This document shows positions 1 through 13,360 of a DNA stretch of 64,000 bases, piece after piece. Positions within the stretch are counted from its first letter, which is position 1; each line of letters begins with the position of its first letter. Position numbers and translations under genes: made by a program. This DNA comes from Pampus argenteus. Its lineage: Eukaryota; Chordata; Actinopteri; Scombriformes; Stromateidae. Below the pieces are notes generated by a model that saw only the letters and a program-made list of their open reading frames with translations, ran no database searches and was not told the origin of the DNA. The stretch covers positions 18,466,001 through 18,530,000 of the forward strand of contig CM072861.1 in the NCBI GenBank assembly GCA_036937835.1, in the 5' to 3' direction.

Positions 1-962
1 GGTCTGCCAACTGTCAATCATCAGTCACTTAGACTCTCATATGCACACACACACACACACATACATACACATTCTGCCCTGGCCCCTCAGACCAATATCT
101 GACCCCAGGCGCTGATACAAGCCTCGACTATGTTTCATGTCCTGTTGGAGCCGAAACAAATTAGTGGAACTCTTTTCGGATCCATATACACAAAAAGACC
201 CTGAGGAGGATCTAACCTAGTTAGAGAGCGCAAAGAAATATGTCTTAACCCAGGAGCCAGTATAAACAGGTATATATGAAAATGTACACAAAGACAAAGA
301 TTGCGTGCCGACACATATATGCAGTAGAGAACATACCTGCACAGCCATGTAGCCATACTGTATGTGTGAATGTGATAGAAACACACACACACACACACAG
401 ATTTTGGATGCAACCCAATAAACCCATGAGGAGGTCAGACACACACGGAGACACTGAGCTGACTGAACAGAAGTACGGGAGGCGCAGAAAGGAATAAGGA
501 AAAAGAGGAAAACGAAGGGCATCTGTCCTGATCCCATCTTTCCTCCTCTCCCCTGAGGGACACAGAATGAGACTATTGTTGTCTGTCCTCTCTCTCCTCA
601 CCCCAGCCGTCATTTATCCCCTTTTTCTCTTTTCATCCTATACACAACTGTACTCTTCACATAGTTTGGATACCCTATGTGATCGACATCGGGTGTGGAA
701 AACAGGCCTGCTTCTTGCGTAGGAGATCCACACCATGCCCTTTTTCTCCTGCTGGTTGTGATTGTACGTGTGGTATTGGCTTCTTTAGTCTTGTGTACTG
801 CGGTGTCACATTTTGTGCTATGTGGTGTGGTATTGTGGTAACACTGAGGGGACGGAGGGAGGGGGACCAGGCTCTTCTTTAAAGTGAATAAAAAGTCTTC
901 AGAGTCGGTGAAATCCTGCTTTTCGTTCATGTTTTTTTTTCTCACACGCTTTGGCATAAACA

Positions 963-965
<3 letters not shown>

Positions 966-1003
<38 letters not shown>
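966..1003. repeat. (GT)n microsatellite, about 19 units
   Basis: Uninterrupted GT dinucleotide run. It explains the VCVCVC and THTHTH open frames on either strand here. Confidence 0.97.
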
Positions 1004-1006
<3 letters not shown>

Positions 1007-1284
1007 AGGTACACTGACAGTCCTGTCTCTGATTTAGATGTTTTCTGCAAGTGCAGCCCATGTGTGCAGGGTATGATGCTACCTATGGAAGTGCACTCAC
1101 ACACTGCAGACATCTCCAGGAAAGCACCACTAACGTACGCTTTGACCAAAAGAATCTGCATCTGGCTGTCGTAATGAAGAACAGGGCCTCCTCCTCTGAG
1201 CAAGCATGGAGGACATTTACTGGATCCTTTTTTGAAAGTAAAGTTTAATACATGTTAATCAATTGAGGTAATCACAATCAGACT

Positions 1285-1600
1285 GTGTTGGTCGGTCAGT
1301 CCAGACTGAAATATCTCAAGTATTGAATGGATTGTCATGAAACACACACTCATAGTAAGGAGAGCATGACTTGTGATCTTGTGACTTCAGCTTTGTGCCA
1401 CTAGCAGCATATATAACATCTACCTGATGGTTTGCAAAACATTCATGCTTCCTAGACGATGAATCCCAATGACGTTCTTCAACAATCTTCTGACTTTTTT
1501 CTCTACTGCCACCATGAGGTGTGTGTGTGTGTTGAGTAAAACAAGAAACTTGCGACCGACAGATTTTTGTTTCTTTTATATTGATGGGCAAATTCTCAAC
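1285..1600 (+). repeat. Dispersed percomorph repeat ('gccaccatgaggt' family), copy 1
   Basis: Includes gttggtcggtcagtccagac, aaatatctcaagtattgaat, ggattgtcatgaaa, acattcatgcttcctag, gatgaatcccaatgac and gccaccatgaggt in that order. The second copy at 48088-48345 shares acattcatg, the gat/aa-cc block and gccaccatgaggt. A (GT)n run interrupts the 3' end at about 1519-1534. It has no coding capacity and I take it as an old interspersed repeat of fish introns. Confidence 0.55.
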
Positions 1601-3770
1601 TCAATCGCATCTTAGGAGCCTCCATCAAGCCCGGTTCTTGTCAGTTTCTTAAATCCTTTGTTTGACTGGGTTTAGCCAGAGCGGGGCTTCACGAAAACCA
1701 CCGCTGTCACTTTCAATTGACGGGATCTCGGTTGTCGTTCGATTGGTGCTTGGCTCTTTTTGAGCTGTGATTCAGTCAAGATGTTTCCACTGCAAAGAAC
1801 TGTAACAGTATAATGCCATAATGAGGTTGCCAGCACTGTTGACTGTACACACACACACACACCTGCAAAGCACTCTGGGAGGGCTGGGATTCTCATTAGT
1901 TGGATCAGGTCTCTTTTCTACAGAGCTGTTAATACCGTTCTTCTGGCTCGTCACTTTTCTGATTTCTCAACAATTCTCTTCTTTTCTCTTCTCTTCTATC
2001 CTCTCATCTTCTTTCTTGTCCTCTCTAAGGAGGAATGCAGATGTTAAGGCCATTTGCTGTCCTTGTGTCAGAGAGATGGAGGTATAAAAGTGGAACAGTA
2101 AAAATCTCAGATCGCTGTAGAACATGATCCTTAATACTCTGTTAACCATCATCTGACCTGAGTTGATCTTTCCTACCACCCCCCCTCGTTCTTGTTATTT
2201 CTACAATTCTCCAACCCGTCATCACTTTTAGTTGCTCTTTTTCTTTCCATCTCTTTTGACTGTCTCTATATCTCCTTTCTCTCCTTCTGCGTATCTTTGC
2301 CAGATAGTATTCAGAAATAATTTGGCTGCTTTTGATTTGATGTGTTTGGAGGAAAAATAAATAAATAAATAAACAATAATGCAGCATTTTTGTTCTCGGT
2401 GCCTTAATATATGTGGCACTGCAGAATAACATTGTATTGTCGTCTGCTCTGTGGAAAACCACAAAACAGTAGAAGCCCCGAGCGAATTAAGCCAAACACC
2501 AAGAATGATTTGTAGACAGTTTAATCCAGGTCTGCCATTTACAGAGCGGGACTCGTTCTTTTCCACTCACTTACCCGTCCATTGACCCAGGCTGACCTCA
2601 ACATCTTAGGAAGCATCTCTTCTTCCACTCATTTCCTCCGCTTCTCTGATTCTGTTGCTCCCCAGGGTATTTGCTGTCCACAAATCCCCAGAACGTGGTG
2701 CCTCCCCACCTCCCCATATAGCCCTTGTGTGTCACCAGAGACATGGATGTTGGCCTATTAGCACTTTAAGTAGCCCTCTTCAAATTCCTCTGATAGTTTT
2801 TAATGAAGCCACTTGCTGTAGGGATCAGAGCAACAGTGTTAAATTTAGGCTTTCAATAACCTCTCCATGTCTCTGTTCCCTGCTATTGTCAGACAGCAGG
2901 CGTGAGTGTGGTGGACAGCAGGGGCTTTAGAGTGTGTGTGTGTGTGTGTGTGTGAGTGTAAAGTTAGTGCCCTGATGATCAAGTCCAGAGACCAGAGATG
3001 AGAAGAAGGATCATCACCTCAACTGAGAGACAGATAGCTGGTAATAGTTGCGGCGATGGATAGAGCAATAGGATGTATAGATAGACAGAGTGATAGACAG
3101 TCGGGGTGTGAAATGAAAGCACCTGGTCCAGAGAGTGACGAGACCAATCCTGAGAGGGATCAGGGGGTCGTGCCCCCTGACAGGTGTGGAGGATGGATGC
3201 CATCGCTGCAGCGTTCATGAGGGGCAGATGACGGCGGCAGAGATAGGAAGGTTTTGCCCACACTCAGACAGGCAGATCACATATCAACACTTCACCAATC
3301 CTGCTTCCTGCTGTGTGTGTGTGTGTGTGTGTGCTTCCAGTATCTTATATCAATGTCCACTTGCAGACCAAGTGCTTTCTAAAAAGGCCTCTTTCTAATT
3401 CAGTTTTGAACTCATAGCTCAAGTTCTTGTCAAGAAATATTTTATGTCAGCAAGCCAACATATCACTCATCAGATCTAATGTATCCAGTGTTTGCTCAGG
3501 TCCATACTTGGTGTATGTGATTTATGTTAATCAGCACTTCTTTCGCCAGACCAGAAAAAGATAAATATCCTTAAGAGTTGAGCATGAGGGAAACACTTTC
3601 CTGTCAGTTTTACTGAGTCTAGACTCACGCTACATGAGGGCTTCTTTTATATTGTTTTATACAGATAAAACAAACAAAACAACATTTGAGAAAAACCTGA
3701 CAGTAGCAACAACACTTCTTTGCTGAACTAATGACTGACTAATTATTTGTTTAAGCATTAAATATCGATC

Positions 3771-4046
3771 TAGGGCTGCAACTAACGATTATTTTCAGTA
3801 ATGGATTATAATCTGGAGGTTATTTTCTCAATTATTAATGAAAAGTTAAAACAAAAAAATGTGCAAATGTTTCTGATGATTTATTTGATTTATTGTCAAA
3901 TATGACAAAAGTAAAACCGCAAAATCGTCACATTTTGGGAACCTGAACTCAAAGCAATGAACATTTGGCCTTTTGGCTTGAAAATGATGATGATGAAGGA
4001 ATAGTTGAATGTTTCTTTTGATTAAACTGAATAATCATTGCAGCTA
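3771..4046 (+). mobile_element. Old non-autonomous TIR element (MITE-like), copy 1
   Basis: Starts TAGGGCTGCAACTAACGATT and ends AATAATCATTGCAGCTA; the ends are imperfect inverted repeats (TAGnnCTGCAAnnATTATT). The interior has no ORF. I recognise the ends and interior as a repeat very common in percomorph fish introns; this is from memory, not a database search. A related copy in the opposite orientation lies at 20143-20295. Confidence 0.65.
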
Positions 4047-7000
4047 ATTGGAGTGAAGAGTGAAGAAGGGGGAAATAGAAAAGAGGTCAAATCGGGTGAT
4101 GTTTGATTTGTGTGTTATGGCTTTGAGTGAGGTACCAGCTTGTGGTTTCAGTTTGGTTTGTGACTGTTAATGTGTGGTTGTGGGTAATGGTGTGTGTGTG
4201 TGTGTGTGTTTCTCTGTGTGGTGCAGGGGATCTGGCAAATCTTTGTTGATGTAGGCCAGGATGCCAGGCACCATTGGGAATGTTGGGAATGCTGGATGCC
4301 CTTTCACGATGACCTGTGTTTGTCATGTGTGTGTATGTGTGTTTATGAAAGAGTAAAGAAAAGTAAGGGAGTAAGCGAGTGGCCTTGAAGAATGTGTAAG
4401 ATGTTCCATATAAACACAGTGACCCTGTAGGGATGCTCTGTACCTACTAACAACCAAGCTAAATGGACTAATACATTTTCCATGCCTGCCATCGCAAATA
4501 GACTCTAATTATACGGAGCTCGTTTCATTTAAAAGGCATGTAACCTCTCATGCTCGGGGTTTAAAGCGGAACTATTTCTAGTTTTCATTGAAATTCTCAC
4601 TCTGTATATTCGGTTGTTATTTTTCTGTGAGCTAATTAAAAATAAAAAAAATATCTCAGGAAATCACCATCCGTGTTGGACACATAATTTGCAAATTAAG
4701 TCAAATATTAATTTCATTGACATTTTCTAACCCTTATAGTCTCAAAAAAAAAAAAAGCTTCAAAGGAATCAGCTACGATGTTTGCCAAGTGCTAACAATC
4801 TTCTGTGTGGATTTTAAGGGAGCTGTGTCATTTGTCTCCATGATAGGTCTATCTGATATTTATACCCTTCACACGGAGAATCCAGGCCTTGTGTTTAGCA
4901 TCCGTCATGCTCTTATCAGAGCTGTTGGGGGGGTATCTGATCGATAGGCTGCGCTTGGTAAGTGGATGCCCCCAATTTGTTACAACAAGACAACCTAGAA
5001 AAATCAGATTTTACTCTCGGAACCAAAGAGAAGTCCAGAGAGGAGAATGTGTTATGCTGTGACACATAGATCACTTTTTGGGAACACTAAAGCTCAGCAG
5101 TGTTTTGCACCAGAAGGGTGAAGGCCACGTTTGGAGGAGTGTGGAATGCTTTGGCCCGTTGTCGTCCCGCTGGTCCGGTGATGGTGGTGTCAGGTTGACT
5201 GTGATCCAGAGTTACTTGCATTCCCATCTTCCCCTCCCAGCTCTGGCAGGATAAAAACATGACACCGACCAGCTCACTACTGGGACCGGATCACGGTATC
5301 GGGCCCACTATTGTGCCACCAACCTACTACTACTCTATCATTTAAAGACAGGTATGCTAATCCTTATGTATACATAAACACTCATCAGATGTCAGAGCGG
5401 GTAAGATGGGAAGGACACAGTCACCTTGTTTATACAGGACCTGGTGTTTTCAGACAAATGGATAAATAATCAGACAGCCAGACAGACAGCAGGCTGGGGA
5501 TCAGTCAAGACCCTTAAAACAAAGCCCACCGGAAGGAGCGTGGCTTTCAGGCTCACGATTATAATACTCAAAAGCACATTTGAATGTGAACGTAGCCTTA
5601 AAAAACGTGTACGCTATTCTTGTCCAGCCACTCATCTGAAAAAGTGCAGAGCTGGTAATGTTACACTGAGTGGAGGATTTGGAGGTCTGCAGATTTTAAA
5701 GCTGGATAACCTCTAAGGCAGTTTAATGTCACTGTCATTGTTGTTCTCTGTGCGGTGCTGCTGACTGCACAATTCTCCAATAAACTTAAACGTCCCCCAG
5801 TATGGGAATAATTGTTCTGGTTAGGTGGAATGTGGACTGAGTCTGTGTGTGTGGCCAGACATTGCCTGCCTGTAAAGTGGGTCTAAATGCTTAGGTCCCC
5901 CTCAGGGAGGTTTGCATTGCCGTGCTTCCCTTTGCCTCACCTCCACATTTGCTGACCCTCGAGGCTGCGTGCATATGAGAAGTCAGAGCCCAACACTCTG
6001 GGATAAAATGGAATAATAATAATAATGTGAAAGCGATTTAAAATCAGCCACATATAAATTGCCAAGAAAGACTCTAATGAACAGAGAGTGAGATTAACGT
6101 AAATTGATTGTTACATGCATGAAAATCAATTCTTCCAAGAACTGTCATGCTGACAGGACTTTGTCTGCTCTGTCATTGTTTTAGACACATAGCCAATGGA
6201 AAAGTCATTGAATTACCAACCATTGTGGTTTGTATTCCATAACTTTATAAAGTCCTGTGTCAACACTTTCTCCCCCCCCAATTACAAATTCCACGCAAAA
6301 GCCTCAGGAATCCTCCGGCTGTATTGAACGTTGCCTCTGACAGAAATGTCTCATTGTAGAAATCAGACCGATGAAGGCTTGGACTCAGCTTTCTGTAGCG
6401 AGCAGTTGATTAAGACATTAGATTAAGAGAATCTGGGGAGATGAGGCGCATCTCTTTTAAGTTGATCACATGATATCAGTAGATTTTTGTCATTCTCTAT
6501 TGAGGACAAAGGGGAAACGGATACGGATTTTAGGATAGAGGAAATATTGATCTATATATTTGTGGCCAGTTTTGCCTTCAGTAGGAAGAAATGGGTTTAG
6601 ACCGAAGTGTCGCAGGTAAGCAAGGAAAGCTGTGGTTTTTGTTCTTTATGATTTTTGACAAAACATAAAGAACTATATCAAACTCGCAGTACAGACCAGG
6701 GTACTGATTTGTAGATTGCCATGCAGAACCTTCGTATTTTTCTAAGGAAATCCCATATCATTACCTCCGTGTGGCCTGGCATGTTGCAGTAAAGTGTGCA
6801 GAGTGTGTTTGGCGTGCAGTCACTTTCTGATGCCTATCACTGTGATTAGAAGTGTCATTAGTTCCAGCTCTGCCAGTTCCAGCAGAGCCTGAAAGAAAAA
6901 AAAACATGTTTATCTATAGAAACACAAAAAGTACATATAAATACACCCACACAGACAGATCCAGTTAAGCATGGAGATGTCTATGTGCCACACGCAAACA

Positions 7001-9174
7001 ATCATGAAACGTTTCACTCTCACTTTGTATTTGTTGTTTTGTCTGTGTTTGTGATTGCAGTCTGGTCCCTATGTACGTGTGTGTGTGTATGTTTCACATG
7101 GTGTCTTTGCCTGCGTGTGTGTGTGTGTGTGTTTGTCTATTTGTCTTTGCCATGTGTTTATAATCTCTTATGGGTTAACAGAGGACCCAACTCTTTTTTT
7201 TGAGTCGCTTTCTATAGGACGTAGTTTACATTTCTCTGTATTAATATGAACATAAGTGCTGTGAATTGTGTAACATGGTCACCATGTTAGATTTGTGTAC
7301 TTTTTTTGGTGGATGAGCAGATGTTTATATGTAAACGGCCCTTCTCCTCCAGACCGAACATCAAATGAATCTCTCGATGTCGGAAAAAAAGAAAAGGTGT
7401 CCTTGAGTGCTTTTAACGGATGATTCATGGATACAGATTGTGTGTAACTTCTCGTTTGGCTCAGAGAGTCTTCCCACACTTTAAGCGACTCCTGCATTAG
7501 TGCATCTTGTGTAAAGTGTTATTTTTCCATGTGTATTCATTTCACAAATATCCTTTTTTTTTTTTTTTTTTTTACCATTTCCTACCACATTTTGAGAGAC
7601 TCATTCTTACAGCGGCCTTGTTCTCTCAGAGTTACTTCATCATGTCTGAGGTATTGCTGTTTAGTCATGTTTGCAGGAGTGTCCGTGTACTCAGATTGTA
7701 ATGTCTCTGTATGCTTAGAGGAATGTGTTTGAAGCGTTGGTAGGAGTACGCTGCCCTCTGCCCTTCTGTCTCCGGCATGCTGTCTGAAGTGCGCTGGCCT
7801 TGCCCGTCCACCTTCCCTCCCTCAATGTCTGCCTTACCCCTCGTCACTCCCATTGTGCCACCCTCAACCTCCCCCCCTCCACCCTCCACCACCTCTCCTC
7901 CATCTTGTCCATGCTGCCCCATCGGCAGGTCTTTTGCAGGATTCACACAAGGTGAAGCAGGTAGTCCTCGTCCCGGCTTCACCCCTCCACCCTCCAGGAT
8001 GTGGAGGCTGGGGCTCGGTGGAGAGGAGTGTGTCCAAGCCTGGAGGTCCACTCAGTGATGAATCGACAAAAACACATACACACAACTTGTGTTTTCAGCG
8101 GGAAGGAAACTGCAATATTATGGTGTGAAGACAGATTGCTGCCAGTTCTCATCATCTTCCAAATAACTTGACCTCACACATGGCCTTAGGGAGCTGCCAC
8201 AGGGCAAGGTGTATGTATGAACTCTTCTGCGTGTGTGTGTGTGTATGCAGAGGGTAGAGGTTGGATCCCTGCGGTGCAGTTTATAAATCCTCACTTATTA
8301 GATTAGTGAAACATAAACGAAGGGCTGTCATTGCCAATGGATTACGTTCCTGTATGATCTACTAAATCTTTTGGAGTCACAACATCTCTTTATCTAACTG
8401 CTGCTCTTCATCCATATGTCTTTGTTCATGGCCATGTGTTGAGTTATAATTGGTCTGTGATGGTGAGCTGGTAGAAGTATGATGACCTTTGGACCCGCCC
8501 CTTTAGAGAAAGTTCATTACCAGGAATGGAAACATCACTCTTCTGGTGGGCCACACAAACTGAACCTTACACAAACACAGCAGCAGCGCGGCTTGAAGAA
8601 AAAAAAAAAAAGAAAAGTTGAAGGCACTTTGGTTTTGAATTATTCAATTGATAAATGGAAGCAGAGAGTTGCAACACAAGTCTCTCTGCAACCAAAAAAA
8701 GTAATCTGCAGATATCATGCAACCTTGTTTAACAGAATGAGACATTGCCCCCAAAAGCACACACACACACACTGTCTCCTACTCATCGGTCCAGATGTCC
8801 CTCTTGTGAGAAACCTTTAATGAAGCGTGAGAGTAGTGATGGGAAACGCCAAAAGTTGAGTGAAATGTAGATGCTTTTAATCTCTCTTACATAAGCACAT
8901 TAGCAAGGAGGCGCGTGTGTGTGTGTGGGTAGTTTATACCAAAGGTACAGTTAGGCTCAGGCTGACAGCTGTTGAAGGCAGAAGGCATTTTAGTCATTTC
9001 TTATATCAAGTGACCACATCCGTCTAATATACTGAGTCTCAGAAACGCATTGCTGCACCTCAGCTGTTTTTTTTTTTATTGTGTACAATTATTTACTTAA
9101 AAAAAAAATCGAAACTGAATGCATTAAAAAAGTCAAAGTTCTACATATTTTTCTTTGTTTATTCCTCTGAGGCT

Positions 9175-9567
9175 CTATGGCCTTGCCCCTTGCAGACAAC
9201 TAGACGACAACCCCCCCCTGAGCTGACGGATGAATCTCACACTGAGTGGAACTTTTGATATCTTCCTCTTCTTTTCCAACCCTTCGCTCCATCTAAATTT
9301 TCCAGCCTTTCGCTTTGCCAGGCCAAACTGCTTGGTGTCAGACATGCTGGGCTTCCTGGTGGGTGATAAGTGACGGAGCAGGGCCTTAGTGGTCAGGGTC
9401 CACGGGGAACAACCCTGGAGAGGCCCTGAGGGGTCAAGGGGCATGTCAGAGGTCATGTGTGAGGAAGATGAAGAGAGACTGGGTGGAGCTCCTCCAGGTA
9501 CCACAACACAGATGGCAATGAGGGGTAATAAGAGAGGGAGCTGGTGTTGCGGGACAGGCCGAGGCAT
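9175..9567 (-). CDS. Unrecognised 130-codon ORF with signal-peptide-like N-terminus (candidate small secreted protein)
   Basis: I do not recognise this family. Seen: an uninterrupted minus-strand ORF from ATG (9567) to TAG (9175). The N-terminus is MPRPVPQHQ followed by the hydrophobic stretch LPLLLPLIAICVVV and then PGGAPPS, which looks like a signal peptide. After a Ser-rich segment (residues ~28-36) comes a basic C-terminal half with clusters AKRK (~85) and KKRK (~98) that bracket the segment AGKFRWSEGLE; this resembles a prohormone layout. Cysteines are few (about residues 20, 53 and 124), so it is not a typical Cys-knot cytokine. On the minus strand AATAAA lies at 9163-9158, only about 11 nt after the stop, with T-rich sequence beyond, and an AT-rich TATA-like tract lies about 25-40 bp upstream of the ATG. 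The base at -3 is C, a weak Kozak context. It would be a nested antisense gene in a large collagen-gene intron. A chance ORF is quite possible in this moderately GC-rich patch. Confidence 0.3.
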   Translation of the reverse strand: MPRPVPQHQLPLLLPLIAICVVVPGGAPPSLSSSSSHMTSDMPLDPSGPLQGCSPWTLTTKALLRHLSPTRKPSMSDTKQFGLAKRKAGKFRWSEGLEKKRKISKVPLSVRFIRQLRGGLSSSCLQGARP

Positions 9568-9604
9568 GGGAGCTAATGCTATAGAGACTTTTAAATATAT
9601 ATGT

Positions 9605-12600
9605 GTGTGTGTTGTGTGTAAGTGACACCTCTAAACTAGCCGCCCGACACGTTTGATGCACTACACTGACTCAAACATCCCATTCAAAGCATAACAGCTA
9701 AAGAGGAGAGCCGGCCGACCTGGGCAATTAAGAGGTTTGTTTTCTGAATGCCTGTCTGAAAGCAGCTGACATGCTGCCCATTAATCTTTCACGGACTCTA
9801 GAGGCAGAAAATCCACATTAAGATACTGATAGGTTCACATATTTGGAGGGAACCGTTTATTTTCCATGAAATTTAAACTGCCAGTCTCGTTGGCTCCTTT
9901 TTATAATTTGTGTCATATCTGCTTTTCTGTTATGATCTGAGCTTCTCTTAGACAGAGACATGCGATATGTGGATATAACTCTGAGATGAGAGAGAGGGAT
10001 GTTTGTGTGTGGTTGTCTGCATGCATGCTTGTACACATGAGTGATTGTGTAGGGCTTTTAGCGAGGGTATGTATTTGTATGGGATCACAGGACCGGACCT
10101 CAGCTGCTGGGTGACCCCTAGCTGGGGTCCTGCTGGCCCTCGGGGGGTCCAACCGCTGATGTGGGTGCCTCCTGTCTCAGTGGGTGCTCTCTGTAACAGC
10201 ATCCTGTTAGCCCGCACCAACTCTGTTAGCTGGAGATTTTTTTTTAAAAAGAGTTATAAACGTGTTGGTCTCGATGAGATACAATCTGAGTTGAGTTAAA
10301 CTCAGGAAGCGACGCTAAACAAGGGAACAGAAATGGTTTCACAGTCTCTTGGTCACATTATCAAATGTGTATGTGTGTGTGTGTGTGTGTGTGTGTCTCT
10401 TTCTCTTTTTCTGCATGTTAGGCTAATAACCTCCTGTCCTGCCTGGTTCCTCTGTGTAATAAAAATCAAATCTCTCTGCAGACAAGCATTTCCTGTTTGG
10501 CAGGAAGTGCTAAATGGACTTACGAGATAAGACTTATTTGCATAAAGATGGCAGAAGAAGGAGAACAGCGTGTAATTATTTGCAGGGGGGAGAGTCAGCT
10601 CAGACTTGGGGTTAGAGCTCGTCCTTGTCCTGATAGTGGTTTGGTTATCTTTATACCAATCCTTTGATTCACTTGTTGTATTTGATGTTGTGTTATCACA
10701 GATGTCGGCCTAAGGACAGTTCCCATGCACTTGGCATAGCATGAGAATCATTACGATGTCCAAATGTGCCGATTTATTGGGGATCTATCGGGCGTCTAGC
10801 TAATGTTTCTTAGATGCGATACAGCAGTTTAATACAATGGGCACACTGGATGTGTTTGGGACAATGTTTTCTTTTTGCTGATTTATAATTTGGGACACAA
10901 AAGGGGACTTAAACGGTTCAATATTTTTGGACGCTTTTGAGAAGACTCGTATCGCTCATCAGTATGTTAAATGTGTAGCTACAGCCAGCCTCTGTTTAGC
11001 TTACTTCAGCACAAACACTGGAAAATGAAAGACGGCAAACAAAATCCACATTCAAGCTCAAAAACCGAAGAATAACAAAACTTGCTTCACGGTGAAGGGA
11101 AGTCGCTACACACGGCCGAGATATCACCCAGTAGATAAGCCTTGTAAAACACCAAACTGGTCATTTTTACAGTTCTGTTTCTATACAGATTAAATACGTA
11201 TAGACATAAGACATATTTTCTTCTTTTCTTTGACCAGACCGAGGCTAGGCGTTTCCCTTTTTTTTCCAGTCTCTATGCTAAGCTATGCTAACTATCTCCT
11301 GGCTGTTACCTACAGACATGAAACTGGTATCAATCTCGTCATCCAACACTTCTGTAAGAAAACAAACAATTGTATTTCAAAGAATGTCAAACTATCCCTT
11401 TTAAAAGTAAAATAGGCAACGTACTATTTTGATTCAGTTAGCTGATATGTAGCCTCGTGACCCTGACGAGCTGTTATCACCTTCCCCTCTATAAGTCTTC
11501 CTACACTGACTGCAACGCCAGCCACCATCCAGTCGTCCATTTATTAACGCAAGCTCACCTTCCAAAGACTGGCTGACTTTCAAAGACAGCCTTTGCTTGC
11601 ATATGATAATGTGGAGCTGTGGTTATTATGTCAGATGAGATGTTTTGGGGGCCGTAGAGATGTCTGAGTGTGATAGGGTCTGATAGAAACACACTGCTCT
11701 CCGCTTCAGAACGAGGTCGTCTGTGTTTGTGGGTCAGGTAATGAGCTGAAGCCCTTGTGTGTGTGTGTCACTTCAAACAGTTTTATGCTGTTATTGGATC
11801 CTCATGGCTCAGTTACATTTCCAGCATTGTTTCTTCTTCTTTCTTTCAGTGTTTTATATATTTTATCTCCATCAGTGAAAGTCCAGATGTCACAAAATCC
11901 TAGTGTATATTAGTGATATTTTCATTTTCAAAACACTTCAATATGTCTATGGCCAGTTTAAAAAAAAAAAAAAAAAAAGAGAGAGAGAGCTGCCTTGTCA
12001 TCCAGTGGCTCTGCAGAAGTGGAAACACATTGACTGTTAACTCAGTGTTTGGGTCAGAGTTTGGCTCTGGCTTTCTTCAACCAGCTTTTGAAATACAGGA
12101 GACTGAATGTTTTGAGAGCAGATCATCTCGACTCATGACAGATTTGACATGATGGGTTTTATACAGACATTGTGCACAGGTTTGTTGACTGACTATGTAA
12201 TTATGATTCATTAAGTCAGTCAGTATATCTTTACTTAACAAGAGTAAGATCATTTTGGATATTCGTTTATTTGGATATGCATGCTCCCCGATGATCCCAG
12301 TATTGCTCCTTAACCCTAACTCTTGCAATAAAAACAACTTTTTCAAATGCATATTATTTTGGTATTGTCTTAACACAAACAACTATTAGGTTTCTGTACC
12401 TGTGAGTAATTCATATTTCCCCAATGTTTACTCCGTCAGCACAGATATTTCTTAAGTCCGACGAATCTACTGTCAAAACATTTGCACATTGCCCACATCT
12501 CTTATCCGAGGGCCGTCAGTCAGGCTCCTGGCTACCAGTGGGAGTGTGTGGGTAATGGATGCTGTGAGATCAAAGGTGTGAGATTACTGTAGCAGTTTAT

Positions 12601-13360
12601 CACATCAGACTAGCACAGATAGCACAGATGGCACAACAGTAGCATGATTGACTGCAACGCTTTTAACTTACCCAAACTTCACCACCAATCTACTATTTAC
12701 CCAATCACGGAATCACACGGGATCAGAAGTGACCTGATTGGTTAAGAGAGACTTCCTCTGTGGTCTTCCTGGTTTACACTGTTTCTGTGGGAATGTGTCT
12801 ATGTACAGATCATTCTCATTCAAACACTTGTGATATTATAAATGTTTGTGTCCACTCTGTTTTTAAGGGCAACTTTCTATTATACAGTCTTGCCTAAAAC
12901 ACATTTGATTTCCTACAGGCTCACATGCTCACACACACACACACATATATACAAACACTCACAGCACAGTGTGCTTTCTGGAGTACACTGCATGAGTCAG
13001 ACTTTATTCTTGTCCTGTCGGTTTATGGAAATAAAGTGAAGGTGAGGAGAAAAGAAAAATGTCCAATCTGTCTGACTGATCTGTTTAACAGGAGTAGCTC
13101 TGGTTTATAAAATTCAAATGAATTACAGTATGAAGTATAATTTATGTCATGATCTACAAATCATGTATTGATATGTGACAAAAAGACTGCTTGTTCTCAT
13201 CATGTTTTGTAGGGCTCAATACCAATAACGTTGTAGTTTTGAGTCTGGAAGGAATACCGCTCATTCACATTCCTCTTCTAAATGTTTCCATCCCATCTAG
13301 AGATCAACGACCTCCAGAGACCCAGTTAACCTTTAGGCAATCACCACCATCATTAATTAC
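9605..13360. other. Non-coding stretch between the secreted-like ORF and the coding-like cluster
   Basis: Contains the dispersed repeat at 10965-11405, (GT)n at about 10374-10396, poly(A) followed by GAGA at about 11960-11989 and (CA)n near 12932-12945. A short frame at about 13033-13110 ends KEKCPICLTDLFNR; the CPIC motif is reminiscent of the start of a RING or zinc finger, but a stop follows at once and no pairing cysteines are present. Confidence 0.5.
10965..11405 (-). repeat. Dispersed percomorph repeat ('ctatgctaagctatgctaac' family)
   Basis: Contains gtagctacagccagcctctg and tttagcttacttcagcac at one side and ccagtctctatgctaagc, tatgctaactatctcctggc and aatgtcaaactatccctttt at the other. 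The two sides are related in inverted fashion. This layout and the final motif match a repeat very frequent in percomorph genomes, recalled rather than searched. The orientation call is arbitrary. Confidence 0.55.

Larger units (their letters stand above)
1..9157. other. Non-coding stretch, probable intron or upstream flank
   Basis: No supportable exon. Holds short CA/GT runs (about 43-62, 381-399, 1847-1862, 2932-2954, 3312-3333, 4191-4209, 7119-7131), an (AATA)n run near 2355-2372, a T20 run near 7554-7573, and the repeats at 1285 and 3771. The open frame at 7777-8058 is Pro/Ser-rich from a CCT-rich tract and I do not accept it as coding. 5990-6250 is AT-rich, free of simple repeats and looks like unique sequence. 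Confidence 0.6.

Noticed and set aside
610..1203. 197-codon minus-strand ORF
   Set aside because: Held open by the (CA)n run at 966-1003 (THTHTHTH). No signal, domain or splice support.
7777..8058. Pro-rich plus-strand frame, considered as a collagen or proline-rich exon
   Set aside because: GEAGSPRPGF does not keep Gly every third residue, and the rest comes from a CCT-rich low-complexity tract.
9440..9500. EEDEERLGGAPPG before a gt, considered as the upstream stalk exon of the collagen
   Set aside because: Donor context (gtacca) is poor, there is no Cys-X-Cys, no coiled-coil heptads, and the similarity is limited to acidic residues.
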